From JBBIMP01 sp037444305 (GTDB lineage: Bacteria > Acidobacteriota > UBA6911): 11,370 bases of DNA. The notes under the pieces are model-generated. The model was not told the origin of the DNA and ran no database searches. It saw only the letters and a list, made by a program, of their open reading frames with translations. Shown in pieces: positions 1-6,423 of this stretch. Position 1 is the first letter of the stretch; each line of letters begins with the position of its first letter. Both the position numbers and the translations under genes were made by a program. The DNA lies in the NCBI GenBank assembly GCA_037444305.1, contig JBBIMP010000076.1:1-11370 (forward strand). Reading direction: 5' to 3'.

Positions 1-1
1 C

Positions 2-704
2 ACCGTGACCTTCCGTCCCGTGACCGACGAGGGCAACCTGATCTATCTCGACTGGGTGCTGCGCAACCGGAAGAAAGTGGAGGAGTCGTCGGGCGGAAGG
101 ATCGGCTATCTGCATGTCCCGGACATGGGAGCCGGCGGCATCCGCGAGTTCATCAAGTGGTTTTACGGCCAGATCCGCAAGGAGGGGCTCATTGTGGATG
201 TGCGTGCAAACGGAGGCGGCAACGTCTCGCGCATGCTGATCGAACGCCTGCGGCGCGAGGTGCTTGCGCTGGGTTACGCGCGCACCAACGACGAGGCCAC
301 GACCTACCCCGACGGCGTCTTCTTCGGCCCGATGGCTGCCATCCTGGATCAGAACTCNNNNNNNNNNNNNNNNNNNNNNNNNNNNNNNNNNNNNNNNNNN
401 NNNNNNNNNNNNNNNNNNNNNNNNNNNNNNNNNGGGCGGCGTCATCGGCATCACCAACCGTGGAACGCTGGTGGACGGCGGCGTGGTAAACGTCCCCGAG
501 TTCGGCTTTGCCAGCGCCAAAGGGGAGTGGATCATCGAAGGCTACGGTGTGGACCCGGACATCGAGGTGGAGAACGACCCCAAGTCGGTGGCCGAAGGGC
601 GCGATCCCCAGCTGGAACGTGCAGTGGCCGAAGTGATGAAGAAGCTTCAGGCCGGCGCGGTCAAGCTGCCGCCGCGGCCGGCGGCTCCGGTGAAGATCAA
701 ATAG
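2..704 (+). CDS. Tricorn-like S41 serine peptidase, C-terminal part (5' partial, interrupted by an N-run)
   Basis: This is the C-terminal catalytic part of a tricorn-like protease, a large envelope or cytosolic enzyme that trims peptides with an S41 serine peptidase core. The frame is open at the window edge, so the start lies upstream. Seen before the gap: GRIGYLHVPDMG (start of the S41 core) and LIVDVRANGGGN (the conserved substrate-strand motif). Seen after the gap: GGVIGITNRGTLVDGG, then VPEFGF, then GVDPDIEVENDP, and a C-terminal helix ending at TAG 702-704. In the tricorn family the catalytic Ser lies in an SDGD-type segment just before the GGV motif, which places it inside the N-run. 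The Glu of VPEFGF probably corresponds to the fourth member of the tricorn tetrad (from memory of the Thermoplasma enzyme). The two halves are in different frames because the N count is off by one base relative to the protein; I take this as a gap-size artefact and not a true frameshift. Confidence 0.85.
358..433. other. Assembly gap (76 Ns)
   Basis: A run of 76 undetermined bases inside the first tricorn-like gene. It starts in a Ser codon (tcN) and ends in the last base of what should be a Trp codon before GGV. By comparison with the family, the missing protein is about 25 residues including the SDGD nucleophile segment, so about 75 bases. The N-run is therefore close to the true size but breaks the frame by one. 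Confidence 0.97.
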
Positions 705-739
705 CGCTGCAGCAGGCAGGGGAAGCCGGCGCATTTTTT
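704..739 (+). terminator. Possible weak intrinsic terminator after the first tricorn-like gene
   Basis: GCGCTG (704-709) can pair with CGGCGC (727-732) through six pairs including one G-U, with a loop of 17 bases, and is followed by ATTTTTTG (733-740). The T-run directly after the stem and the position right behind the stop codon fit a rho-independent terminator. The stem is short and the loop long, so the call is tentative. Confidence 0.25.
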
Positions 740-1040
740 GACACTTTCCTGCAGGCGGCTTTGCGGTCGGGCAGACGCTCCACGGCAAATGCGTCGCCTG
801 CCTCTCGGATTTCATGGCGGAATAGCCGTCAGCAATCATGGGGGAACGGAACGGATAAGAAAAACAAGCTGCCGTTTTGGCTCCGATCCCTCCGCGGGCG
901 GCATCGCTGCCGCTTCCGATAAGGGGATCTTATGTCGCCTTCGGCCCCTGTGCCCCCATCTGCCGAAACGCCCATTCAAGCTCAGAGGGGATTGCAGCCA
1001 AAAGCGAGCCTGCGGGGAAGGTATTCCTGCACACCTCTCC
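705..1040. other. Unassigned stretch between the two tricorn-like genes
   Basis: About 336 bases with no recognisable protein. The frame of the next gene stays open through it (first ATG at 789), but the translation is rich in Arg, Cys, Gly and Ser and looks nothing like a tricorn N-terminus or signal peptide. It holds the candidate terminator at 704-739 and a small perfect hairpin, GCGGCA (898-903) with TGCCGC (908-913), that has no T-tract. I see no ribosome binding site before either in-frame ATG or GTG. Either this is a true intergenic region next to a truncated gene, or it marks a wrong join in the assembly. Confidence 0.5.
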
Positions 1041-3236
1041 CTAACCAGCGTGGAAGGGGGCGTTACCAAGCGCATCACCCGGACCCCGGAACAGGAGCGG
1101 GGCGTGAGCTTTTCGCCCGACGGCAAGACTTTGCTTTATGCCTCCGAGAGAGGCGACAGCTGGAAGATCTACGAAACGAGGATGGCCAGAGAGGAGGAGC
1201 CCTACTTCTACGCATCGACTGTCCTGAAGGAAACGGCCCTCATCGAAAGCGAAAAGGATGCTTACCAGCCCGCCTACTCCCCCGACGGCAAGGAGGTCGC
1301 CTACGTCGAAGACCGGATGACTCTGAAGGTGCTCAACCTGGAATCAAGGGAAACCCGCACGCTGCTGACGGACAAGGAGCTCTTTTCGATGCGCGATGCG
1401 GACCAGTACTTCCAGTGGAGCCCCGACGGCAAGTGGATCCTGTTCGACTACTCCGTGCCCGGCATCTCCCCGGGCGAGGTGGGCCTGGTCCGCGCCGACG
1501 GCAAGGACAGGATCGTCAACCTCACCGAGAGCGGTTTTCACGACCGGAGAGCCAGGTGGGTTCTGGGCGGAAAGGCCATGCTCTGGTTCAGCAACCGCGA
1601 CGGGCTGAAGTCGGTCGCGCAGAGCGGCGCGGCACAGAGCGACGTCTACGCCCTGTTCTTCGAGCAGGCGGCCTGGGACCGCTTCAGCCTGACCAAGGAG
1701 GAGGCCGACCTGCTGAAGGAAATCGAAGCCAAAAAGGAGAAAGCCGAGGCCGCGAAGGAGAAGAAGGATCCGCCCAAACCCGAGGACATCGTCATCGACT
1801 GGGACGGCCTGAGACTGCGCCGCGCGAAGCTGACCATCCACTCGTCGTCGCTGGGCGACGCCCTCGTCAACAAGGACGGCGACACGCTCTATTACCTGGC
1901 GCGCTTCGAAAGGGGAATGAATCTCTGGACGACCAACCTCCGCACCAGGGAGACGAAGATGCTCGTGACGCTGAACGCCAACGGCGGCAGCCTCGAGTGG
2001 GACAAGGAACAGAAGAGCATCTTCCTCCTGGCCGACGGCGGCATCTCCAAGATCGATCCCGCAAGCGGCAAGCGGGACACGGTCAGGATCAGCGGCGAAA
2101 TGGTCCTGGACACGGCGGCGGAGCGCCGCCTCATGTTCGAGCGCGTCTGGCGGAGAACGAAGAACACTTTCTACACGGCGGGATTCCACGGCGCCGACTG
2201 GGACGGCCAGAGGGCCATTCACGAGAAGTATCTGCCGCACATCGGCAACAACGAGGAATTCGCGGAAATGCTCAGCGAAATGCTGGGCGAACTGAACGTC
2301 AGCCACAGCGGCGCACGCTATTCGAGCTCCGATCCGGGCAATGACGCCACCGCCGCCCTGGGTGCTTTCTACGACCTGTCCCACCGGGGCGTTGGCATGA
2401 AGATCGAGGAAGTGGTCAAGGGCGGACCGCTGGACAAGGCCGGAATGAACATCGCCGCCGGGATGATCATCGAGGCGATCGACGGCGTTCCCATCGCTGC
2501 CGATCACGATCCGGCGCAGCACCTCAACCGCAAGGCCGGCAAAACGACCCTGCTGACCATTCTGGAAGGGGAAAACCGGAGGGAGATCACCGTCAAACCC
2601 ATTTCCACCGGCGAGGAGAACCGCCTGCTGTACGACCGCTGGGTGCGCCGCAACCAGGAAGAGGTGGAGCGGCTCAGCAACGGCCGGCTGGGGTACATCC
2701 ACGTCCCCGGAATGAACGACAGCGCCTACCGCAACACCTACGAAGAGGTCATGGGCAAATATGCCGACCGCGAGGGAATTGTCGTCGACACCCGCTTCAA
2801 CGGCGGTGGCGACCTCGTCGCCGACCTGGCCATGTTTCTGAGCGGGAGGAAGTTCTTCGACTACACGACCGACACCCGCAGCAACGGCTTCGAACCCAAT
2901 TTCCGCTGGACCAAGCCGAGCATCTCGCTGGCCAACGAAGCCAACTACAGCGACGGGCACTGCTATGCCTTCACGTACCAGGAATTGAAGCTGGGGAAAC
3001 TGGTCGGTATGCCGGTTCCGGGCACCTGCACCTTCGCCGGCTGGGAAACGCTGCAGGAAGGCGGCATCCGCTGGGGGGTGCCGCCGCTGGGCGTCAAGAA
3101 CACGCGCGGCGAGTACCTCGAAAACCGACAGACCGAACCCGACCTGAAGGTGATGAACGAGTACGAAGCCATGAGCCGCGGGCAGGACCAGCAGCTGGAA
3201 GCCGCGGTCGCTGCGCTGCTGCGGGAACTGCGTTAG
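789..3236 (+). CDS. Tricorn-like S41 serine peptidase, N-terminally truncated
   Basis: A tricorn-like protease of the subtype common in tandem copies in environmental bacteria. Family homology begins abruptly near 1041 (TSVEGGVTKRITRT) in the late beta-propeller. Propeller blades with FSPDGK, YSPDGK and WSPDGK motifs follow (about 1100-1450), then a charged Lys/Glu-rich linker (about 1690-1780) that leads into a VIDWDGL motif and more propeller strands to about 2100. A helical domain carries LGELNVSHSG with the Ser-His pair at 2301-2306. A PDZ-like domain lies at about 2390-2570, and an S41 core runs from GRLGYIHVPGM (about 2686) through VVDTRFNGGGD to the predicted nucleophile Ser at 2949-2951 in NYSDGH, then VGMPVPGT and TEPDLKV. 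Stop is TAG 3234-3236. Full-length relatives are about 1050-1100 residues, so roughly 350 N-terminal residues, including any signal peptide, are absent. The start at ATG 789 is only the first ATG of the open frame and has no ribosome binding site. The gene may be a 5'-truncated pseudogene or an assembly artefact; the remaining sequence shows no internal stop. Confidence 0.8.
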   Translation: MRRLPLGFHGGIAVSNHGGTERIRKTSCRFGSDPSAGGIAAASDKGILCRLRPLCPHLPKRPFKLRGDCSQKRACGEGIPAHLSLTSVEGGVTKRITRTPEQERGVSFSPDGKTLLYASERGDSWKIYETRMAREEEPYFYASTVLKETALIESEKDAYQPAYSPDGKEVAYVEDRMTLKVLNLESRETRTLLTDKELFSMRDADQYFQWSPDGKWILFDYSVPGISPGEVGLVRADGKDRIVNLTESGFHDRRARWVLGGKAMLWFSNRDGLKSVAQSGAAQSDVYALFFEQAAWDRFSLTKEEADLLKEIEAKKEKAEAAKEKKDPPKPEDIVIDWDGLRLRRAKLTIHSSSLGDALVNKDGDTLYYLARFERGMNLWTTNLRTRETKMLVTLNANGGSLEWDKEQKSIFLLADGGISKIDPASGKRDTVRISGEMVLDTAAERRLMFERVWRRTKNTFYTAGFHGADWDGQRAIHEKYLPHIGNNEEFAEMLSEMLGELNVSHSGARYSSSDPGNDATAALGAFYDLSHRGVGMKIEEVVKGGPLDKAGMNIAAGMIIEAIDGVPIAADHDPAQHLNRKAGKTTLLTILEGENRREITVKPISTGEENRLLYDRWVRRNQEEVERLSNGRLGYIHVPGMNDSAYRNTYEEVMGKYADREGIVVDTRFNGGGDLVADLAMFLSGRKFFDYTTDTRSNGFEPNFRWTKPSISLANEANYSDGHCYAFTYQELKLGKLVGMPVPGTCTFAGWETLQEGGIRWGVPPLGVKNTRGEYLENRQTEPDLKVMNEYEAMSRGQDQQLEAAVAALLRELR

Positions 3237-3347
3237 GGGGCGGCCACAAGGCTACGCAGGAAAACCCGACCGAGATTTGCCAGCCACCCGGACTCGAAGA
3301 GATCCCGAAATTAATGATAGCAGCCCTCTGGGGCAACGACATCCGCC

Positions 3348-3512
3348 ATGAAAGAGTATAAGAAACACCTAAGCTTCGGCAAGTACGTCGCCGGCGAGGC
3401 GGAGGCCAAAGGAGCGCCCAAGGTCATGTACACGCAGTTCGAGCTGGACATCGAGGGATACCTGGCGCGCTCCAAGTCCCGGGCCACCGTAATGGACCAC
3501 CTTAGCCGACGA
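3348..3512 (+). pseudogene. Coding-like remnant of unknown function, 3' end lost
   Basis: The open frame from ATG 3348 begins with MKEYKKHLSFGKYVAGEAEA and continues through YTQFELDIEGYLARSKS. Its codons are C/G-ending (TTC, GGC, AAG, GTC, GAG, CTG), as in a real GC-rich gene. From about 3512 the same frame turns into a His/Gly/Ser/Arg-rich translation with atypical codons, which is what the back of another gene looks like, although the frame stays open to 3878. I read the first 55 or so residues as a genuine gene piece and the rest as read-through into an unrelated fragment. No family is recognised. Upstream, GGGG at about 3330 is a poor ribosome binding site. Confidence 0.35.
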
Positions 3513-3514
3513 CA

Positions 3515-3788
3515 TCTCACCGCAGCTCGTCAGGACCGGAATCTGTCCCTCGTCATCCTGCAGGACCAGAGTTCGAAGCACCCCGGCTCCCCGGACCCGG
3601 GTGCCTTTCTCATAGATGTTGTAGACGTGACGACGGCTGGTCACGTCGGTCACGGGGTAGGTGGCAATTGGGGTGGCGCCCACGTGAACGACCTGATGAT
3701 CGCCGGCGCGCACCACATCCAGTGCGGGAGGAACCGTCAGAAAGCTTCCAGTACCGGCCAAAGCTGTGGTTTTCATGGCCAGAAGCAT
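3515..3788 (-). pseudogene. Coding-like remnant on the minus strand, possibly part of a transposase
   Basis: Reading the minus strand from ATG at 3788 gives a frame with normal GC-rich codon use (GTG, CTG, GCC, ACC, GTC). It contains HVYNIYEKGTRVRGAGVLRT followed by LVLQDDEGQIPVLTSCGEMS. The spacing RVRGxGVLRxxVxxDDxG then VLTS resembles, from memory, the strand before the RWxQEN segment in some IS4-like DDE transposases. The expected RWxQEN and the catalytic residues are absent, because coding character stops near 3515 where the plus-strand remnant begins. If the resemblance is right this is a decayed insertion sequence. No terminal inverted repeats or target duplication are visible. The N-terminus (MLLAMKTTALAG) could also be taken for a weak signal peptide of an unrelated protein. 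Confidence 0.35.
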
Positions 3789-3925
3789 AGCAGGGACCGA
3801 CGAAATAATAATAAACTAAATAATATGTCAGAGAGGACGAATTATCTACTTTTTGCTAAAGAACTTGCAGCTTGTTGATTTCCATTAACCGAGTTCTGAG
3901 TCTGTTCCGGTTTTGAGGAGTGCGC
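3789..3925 (+). promoter_or_regulatory. AT-rich leader before the antiporter operon, with the mrpE ribosome binding site
   Basis: This is the most AT-rich stretch in the window (3803-3826 is almost all A and T, ending in TAATAT) and it lies directly upstream of an eleven-gene operon, so it is the natural place for its promoter. I cannot find a convincing pair of -35 and -10 hexamers: TAATAT at 3821-3826 has no TTGACA-like box at the right distance. GAGGAG at 3915-3920, five bases before ATG 3926, is a strong ribosome binding site and decides the mrpE start. Confidence 0.4.
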
Positions 3926-4489
3926 ATGTCGAAGCGGCCAATTTCTGCGCGAACAGTGATAATCCAGGGGGTCTTGCTGCTCTCCCTGTGGCTGGTGCTG
4001 AGCGGCGTCTACGACGCATTTCATGTCACAGTGGGGGTAGGATCCGTCCTGTTCGTTCTGTGGTTCAATCTCGCGGTTCGTCGGATTCCTTTGGCGGCCG
4101 ATGATCATACCCTCGAGGAACGGATCAGGATTCTCCCACTCCTGAGCTATTGCCTCTGGCTGTTTTGGGAGATCGTCGTGAGCAGTATTCAGGTTGCCAT
4201 GATCGTGCTTCGGCCCAGTCTTCCGATTGATCCACACCTGCTTCGGTTTCGCACGCGTCTTCCGAATCTGACCGCAAGGATCATTCTCGGGAACTCCATT
4301 ACATTGACACCAGGCACCGTCACGCTTGAAATCAAGAACGATGAATTTTTTGTCCATGTGCTGACAGAACAGGCTGCAGAGAGTCTGGTGGACGGGACAA
4401 TGCCCGCCCAGGTGTCAAAAATCTTCAGTGGAAAGGAGAGAGAAATCCTGTACGGTCTCAAACACATTCGTTCGGCAAAGGACCTCTGA
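3926..4489 (+). CDS. mrpE: Mrp-type cation/proton antiporter subunit E (MnhE/MbhA-like)
   Basis: Small membrane subunit of the multisubunit cation/proton antiporter in the cytoplasmic membrane; it is needed for assembly or full activity in known Mrp systems. The 187-residue protein has hydrophobic segments at about 11-29, 32-51 and 70-95, followed by a soluble C-terminal domain with NSITLTPGTVT (123-133), then EFFVHVLTEQAAESL, the signature of the MnhE/MrpE family. ATG 3926 is preferred over GTG 3920 because GAGGAG (3915-3920) sits five bases before the ATG and would overlap the GTG. It is the first gene of the operon; its TGA (4487-4489) is followed immediately by the ATG of mrpF. Placing E, F and G first is the order of the archaeal Mbh antiporter module (mbhA, B, C), unlike the mrpABCDEFG order of Bacillus. 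Confidence 0.95.
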   Translation: MSKRPISARTVIIQGVLLLSLWLVLSGVYDAFHVTVGVGSVLFVLWFNLAVRRIPLAADDHTLEERIRILPLLSYCLWLFWEIVVSSIQVAMIVLRPSLPIDPHLLRFRTRLPNLTARIILGNSITLTPGTVTLEIKNDEFFVHVLTEQAAESLVDGTMPAQVSKIFSGKEREILYGLKHIRSAKDL

Positions 4490-4762
4490 ATGGAATACCT
4501 CTCCACACACCTGACCGCCGTCGTGACGGCAATCATTCTCATTCCGTTTTATCGGGTCCTCAAAGGTCCGACGGTATTCGACCGGCTGCTCGGCGCCGGG
4601 GCGATCGCGGCCAAGACAACGGTTATCATCTGTCTGATCGGATTCATCTACCGGAGAATCGATCTGTTTGTCGATATCACGCTGGCATATGCGCTCCTGA
4701 ATTTTATCGGCATCATCGCCGTGTCCAAATACTTCGAGTCCCAGGAGGTCCGGGAAGAATGA
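4490..4762 (+). CDS. mrpF: Mrp-type antiporter subunit F (MnhF/MbhB-like)
   Basis: A 90-residue, three-helix membrane subunit of the antiporter. YRVLKGPTVFDRLLG (21-35), then KTTVIICLIGF and FVDITLAYALLNFIG (60-74) are the family signature. The two conserved acidic residues, Asp31 in the GPTxxDR turn and Asp62 in the last helix, are both present; in Mrp systems the intramembrane acidic residues of subunit F are proposed to serve in ion passage. The length is usual for the family (about 85-95). The start is the ATG touching the mrpE stop, with AAAGGA at 4477-4482 seven bases upstream. The stop overlaps the mrpG start as ATGA, which suggests translational coupling. Confidence 0.95.
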   Translation: MEYLSTHLTAVVTAIILIPFYRVLKGPTVFDRLLGAGAIAAKTTVIICLIGFIYRRIDLFVDITLAYALLNFIGIIAVSKYFESQEVREE

Positions 4763-5097
4763 CGATTCAGGAGATTATCGCAGTGGCCCTCCTCTTGGCA
4801 GGGGCGTTCTTCATGTTTGTCGGAAGCCTTGGCCTTATTCGCCTTCCGGATTTCTTTTCGCGCACCCACGCTGCCGGCATGACGGACACCCTGGGCATCA
4901 TGCTGATGCTCGGAGGTCTCGCCGTGTACGAAGGCTGGAGTCTGATCAGCGCCAAACTGGTTGCGATCATCATCTTTGTGGCGATCGTCAATCCCGTCAC
5001 CGTGCATGCCCTGGCCAAGGCCGCGCTGGAGTACGGCATCAAACCGCAGCTGCGGAACGACGATCGGAAAGGAGAGACAAAGGACGATGTTCATTGA
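4759..5097 (+). CDS. mrpG: Mrp-type antiporter subunit G (MnhG/MbhC-like)
   Basis: A 112-residue membrane subunit with about three helices. The hallmark GSLGLIRLPDFFSRTHAAG (22-40) followed by TDTLG (43-46) identifies the MnhG/PhaG family (monovalent cation/proton antiporter subunit G). A later segment, FVAIVNPVTVHALAKAAL, is also typical. The C-terminal tail (95-112) is short and highly charged. The ribosome binding site CAGGAGGT at 4742-4749 lies nine bases before ATG 4759 and is one of the best in the operon. The 3' end overlaps the next gene by 11 bases. Confidence 0.95.
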   Translation: MTIQEIIAVALLLAGAFFMFVGSLGLIRLPDFFSRTHAAGMTDTLGIMLMLGGLAVYEGWSLISAKLVAIIIFVAIVNPVTVHALAKAALEYGIKPQLRNDDRKGETKDDVH

Positions 5098-5332
5098 ACT
5101 TGAACTGACGTTATTCATCTTGTTGCTCGCCTCGGCAATTGTCGCGCTGGAAGTTCGTGACCTGGTAGCAGCGGTTGCGTCAATCAGCGTCTTCAGCCTG
5201 GTGTCCGCGTTGCTGTTCGTCGCGATGGGGGCTGTTGACGTTGGCTTTACGGAGGCGGTGGTGGGTGCCGGAATCAGTGCCGTCTTGTTCATGGTTGCGC
5301 TGTATCACACTCCTCGAAAGAGCGTCGATTGA
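5087..5332 (+). CDS. MbhD-like subunit (stand-alone DUF4040 part of MrpA)
   Basis: An 81-residue protein with three hydrophobic helices. It corresponds to a C-terminal segment of the large MrpA subunit, which in the Mbh hydrogenase exists as the separate protein MbhD and is related to part of NuoJ in complex I. The segment DVGFTEAVVGAGISAVLF (about 51-68) matches the conserved MbhD/DUF4040 core, with Glu56 the expected intramembrane acidic residue. ATG 5087 is chosen because AAAGGAGAG (5068-5076) lies ten bases upstream and the homology begins here; the frame is open further upstream but that part only shadows mrpG. It overlaps mrpG by 11 bases and the next gene by 4. The split from the antiporter domain is the clearest sign that this is an Mbh-order cluster. 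Confidence 0.9.
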   Translation: MFIELELTLFILLLASAIVALEVRDLVAAVASISVFSLVSALLFVAMGAVDVGFTEAVVGAGISAVLFMVALYHTPRKSVD

Positions 5333-5625
5333 AAATTCTCAACGCCATCCTGCTGCTCGTGTTCGGAGGACTCATGATCTCTGTGTCCTTCCATCTTCCG
5401 TTCCACGGGGACGTCCATGCGCCGTCACACCGGGAGATCAGCCGAACCGGGTCGCGCGGGGCCGCGGCGTATTATATCCGCAATGCAGAGCGCGATGCCA
5501 AGACGATCAATATGGTGACCGTGACCCTGGCTGACTATCGGGGATTCGACACCCTTGGAGAAACCGTCGTGGTCTTTACGGCCGGCATCGTCTGCTATCT
5601 TGTCCTGAGACGGAGACGGGAATGA
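5329..5625 (+). CDS. MbhE-like subunit (stand-alone C-terminal part of MrpA)
   Basis: A 98-residue protein with an N-terminal helix (about 3-20), a long polar loop (21-60) and a C-terminal helix (about 78-94). NMVTVTLADYRGFDTLGET (61-79) is the signature of the MbhE / MrpA C-terminal family (the VxxVLxDxRGxDTLGE motif), and the loop keeps the AAYYI segment seen in relatives. The start is TTG 5329, overlapping the previous stop as TTGA. No ATG is available before the first helix, and only a weak GAAAGAG lies upstream, so translation probably depends on coupling to the preceding gene. The stop overlaps the mrpB start as ATGA. Confidence 0.88.
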   Translation: MKILNAILLLVFGGLMISVSFHLPFHGDVHAPSHREISRTGSRGAAAYYIRNAERDAKTINMVTVTLADYRGFDTLGETVVVFTAGIVCYLVLRRRRE

Positions 5626-6059
5626 TTGCGCCAACGGATAGTCCGATTATCGCAGTGGTCAGCAGGGGGCTGGCGCCGTTCATCCAGCTCTTTGCCCTCT
5701 ATGTGGTGTTTCACGGGCATTACGGTCCGGGTGGAGGATTCCAGGGTGGCGCGATGTTTGCCGCCAGTCTGATCTTGTTGCGTCTGTCACTGGGAGGAGA
5801 GGTGGCGGCATACCAGTTCAAGAACGGGTGGGCAACCCCGCTCGGGGCTGCCGGTGTCGCTGTCTTCGCCGGGGTCGGGATCCTCACGATGATGCGGCGA
5901 GGCGAATACCTGAACTATGCGTTTCTCCCACTCGGCCTGGAAGCCGCGAGCCTGCGCTCGTTTGGAATCCTCTTTATCGAAATCGGCGTCGCCATGGCCT
6001 TGATCGGTACACTTGTTGCGATTTTCGACGATCTGGTGAAGGGTCACGAAAGTGATTGA
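5622..6059 (+). CDS. mrpB: Mrp-type antiporter subunit B (MnhB/MbhF-like)
   Basis: A 145-residue, four-helix membrane subunit. HGHYGPGGGFQGGAMFAAS (31-49) is the diagnostic motif of the MnhB family. Hydrophobic helices lie near 14-30, 42-56, 73-90 and 113-136. The length fits the usual 130-150 residues. GGAG at 5612-5615 is six bases before ATG 5622, and the start overlaps the previous stop by four bases. Its own TGA lies eight bases into mrpC. In Mrp and Mbh complexes this subunit packs with C and the MbhD/E-like parts to connect the channel subunits. Confidence 0.95.
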   Translation: MIAPTDSPIIAVVSRGLAPFIQLFALYVVFHGHYGPGGGFQGGAMFAASLILLRLSLGGEVAAYQFKNGWATPLGAAGVAVFAGVGILTMMRRGEYLNYAFLPLGLEAASLRSFGILFIEIGVAMALIGTLVAIFDDLVKGHESD

Positions 6060-6423
6060 AACACTCCAAGGGTTGTACGCCTACTGGTTCATCACGGCCC
6101 TGCTCTTGCTCGGGTTGTACGGGATGCTGTTCAAACGGAGCCTGATGAAGAAGTTGATTGCGATGACCATTCTGCAGTCGTCGGTGATTCTGTTCTTTGT
6201 CGTCAGCGGGACAAAGTGGGGAGGGACCGTTCCGATTGTGGATCCGATCATCGGGACCGATGATCCCACGAAATATATCAGCCCGCTGCCGCATACGCTG
6301 ATGTTGACCGCGATCGTTGTGGGGGTGGCAACGGTCGGCGTGGCATTTTCTCTCCTGATTATTATCTACCGAAGGTTCCATACCCTCGACGAAGAACTTT
6401 TGCTCGAACGGATGAAGGAATGA
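6052..6423 (+). CDS. mrpC: Mrp-type antiporter subunit C (NuoK/MnhC/MbhG-like)
   Basis: A 123-residue, three-helix subunit homologous to NuoK of complex I. Seen: KRSLMKKLIAMTILQSSVIL (28-47), a loop with GGTVPIVDP, then PLPHTLMLTAIVVGVATVGV (78-97) and the terminal TLDEELL (111-117), the standard MnhC/NuoK-like pattern. The start is GTG 6052, eight bases inside the mrpB end. No later ATG precedes the first helix, so the GTG start is accepted, although the upstream GAAGGGTC is only a weak ribosome binding site. TGA 6421-6423 overlaps the mrpD start by four bases. Confidence 0.94.
   Translation: MIETLQGLYAYWFITALLLLGLYGMLFKRSLMKKLIAMTILQSSVILFFVVSGTKWGGTVPIVDPIIGTDDPTKYISPLPHTLMLTAIVVGVATVGVAFSLLIIIYRRFHTLDEELLLERMKE

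Noticed and set aside
898..913. Perfect six-base hairpin GCGGCA/TGCCGC as a terminator.
   Set aside because: No T-tract follows, and short GC hairpins are expected by chance in such DNA.
932..2344. Plus-strand frame of 470 codons overlapping the second tricorn-like gene.
   Set aside because: It is rich in Arg, Gly and Pro with no recognisable motif, and is out of phase with the tricorn homology.
1344..2960. Very long minus-strand open frame (538 codons) opposite the second tricorn-like gene.
   Set aside because: It is the mirror of a GC-rich gene with clear plus-strand domains; its translation shows no family motif and has the Val/Gly/Arg/Asp-rich look of an antisense frame.
3072..3095. Loss of a catalytic Glu in the second tricorn-like gene (Pro in VPPLGV where the first copy has VPEFGF).
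   Set aside because: From memory, this position varies in the VGMPVPGT subtype, so Pro is not good evidence of an inactive enzyme.
3798..3893. Sigma-70 promoter candidates (TAATAT at 3821, TTGCAG at 3865).
   Set aside because: Neither has a partner hexamer at 16-18 bases, so only a general AT-rich leader is reported.
4961..5086. Upstream extension of the MbhD-like gene.
   Set aside because: Homology begins at ATG 5087, which has its own ribosome binding site; the extension is a shadow of mrpG.
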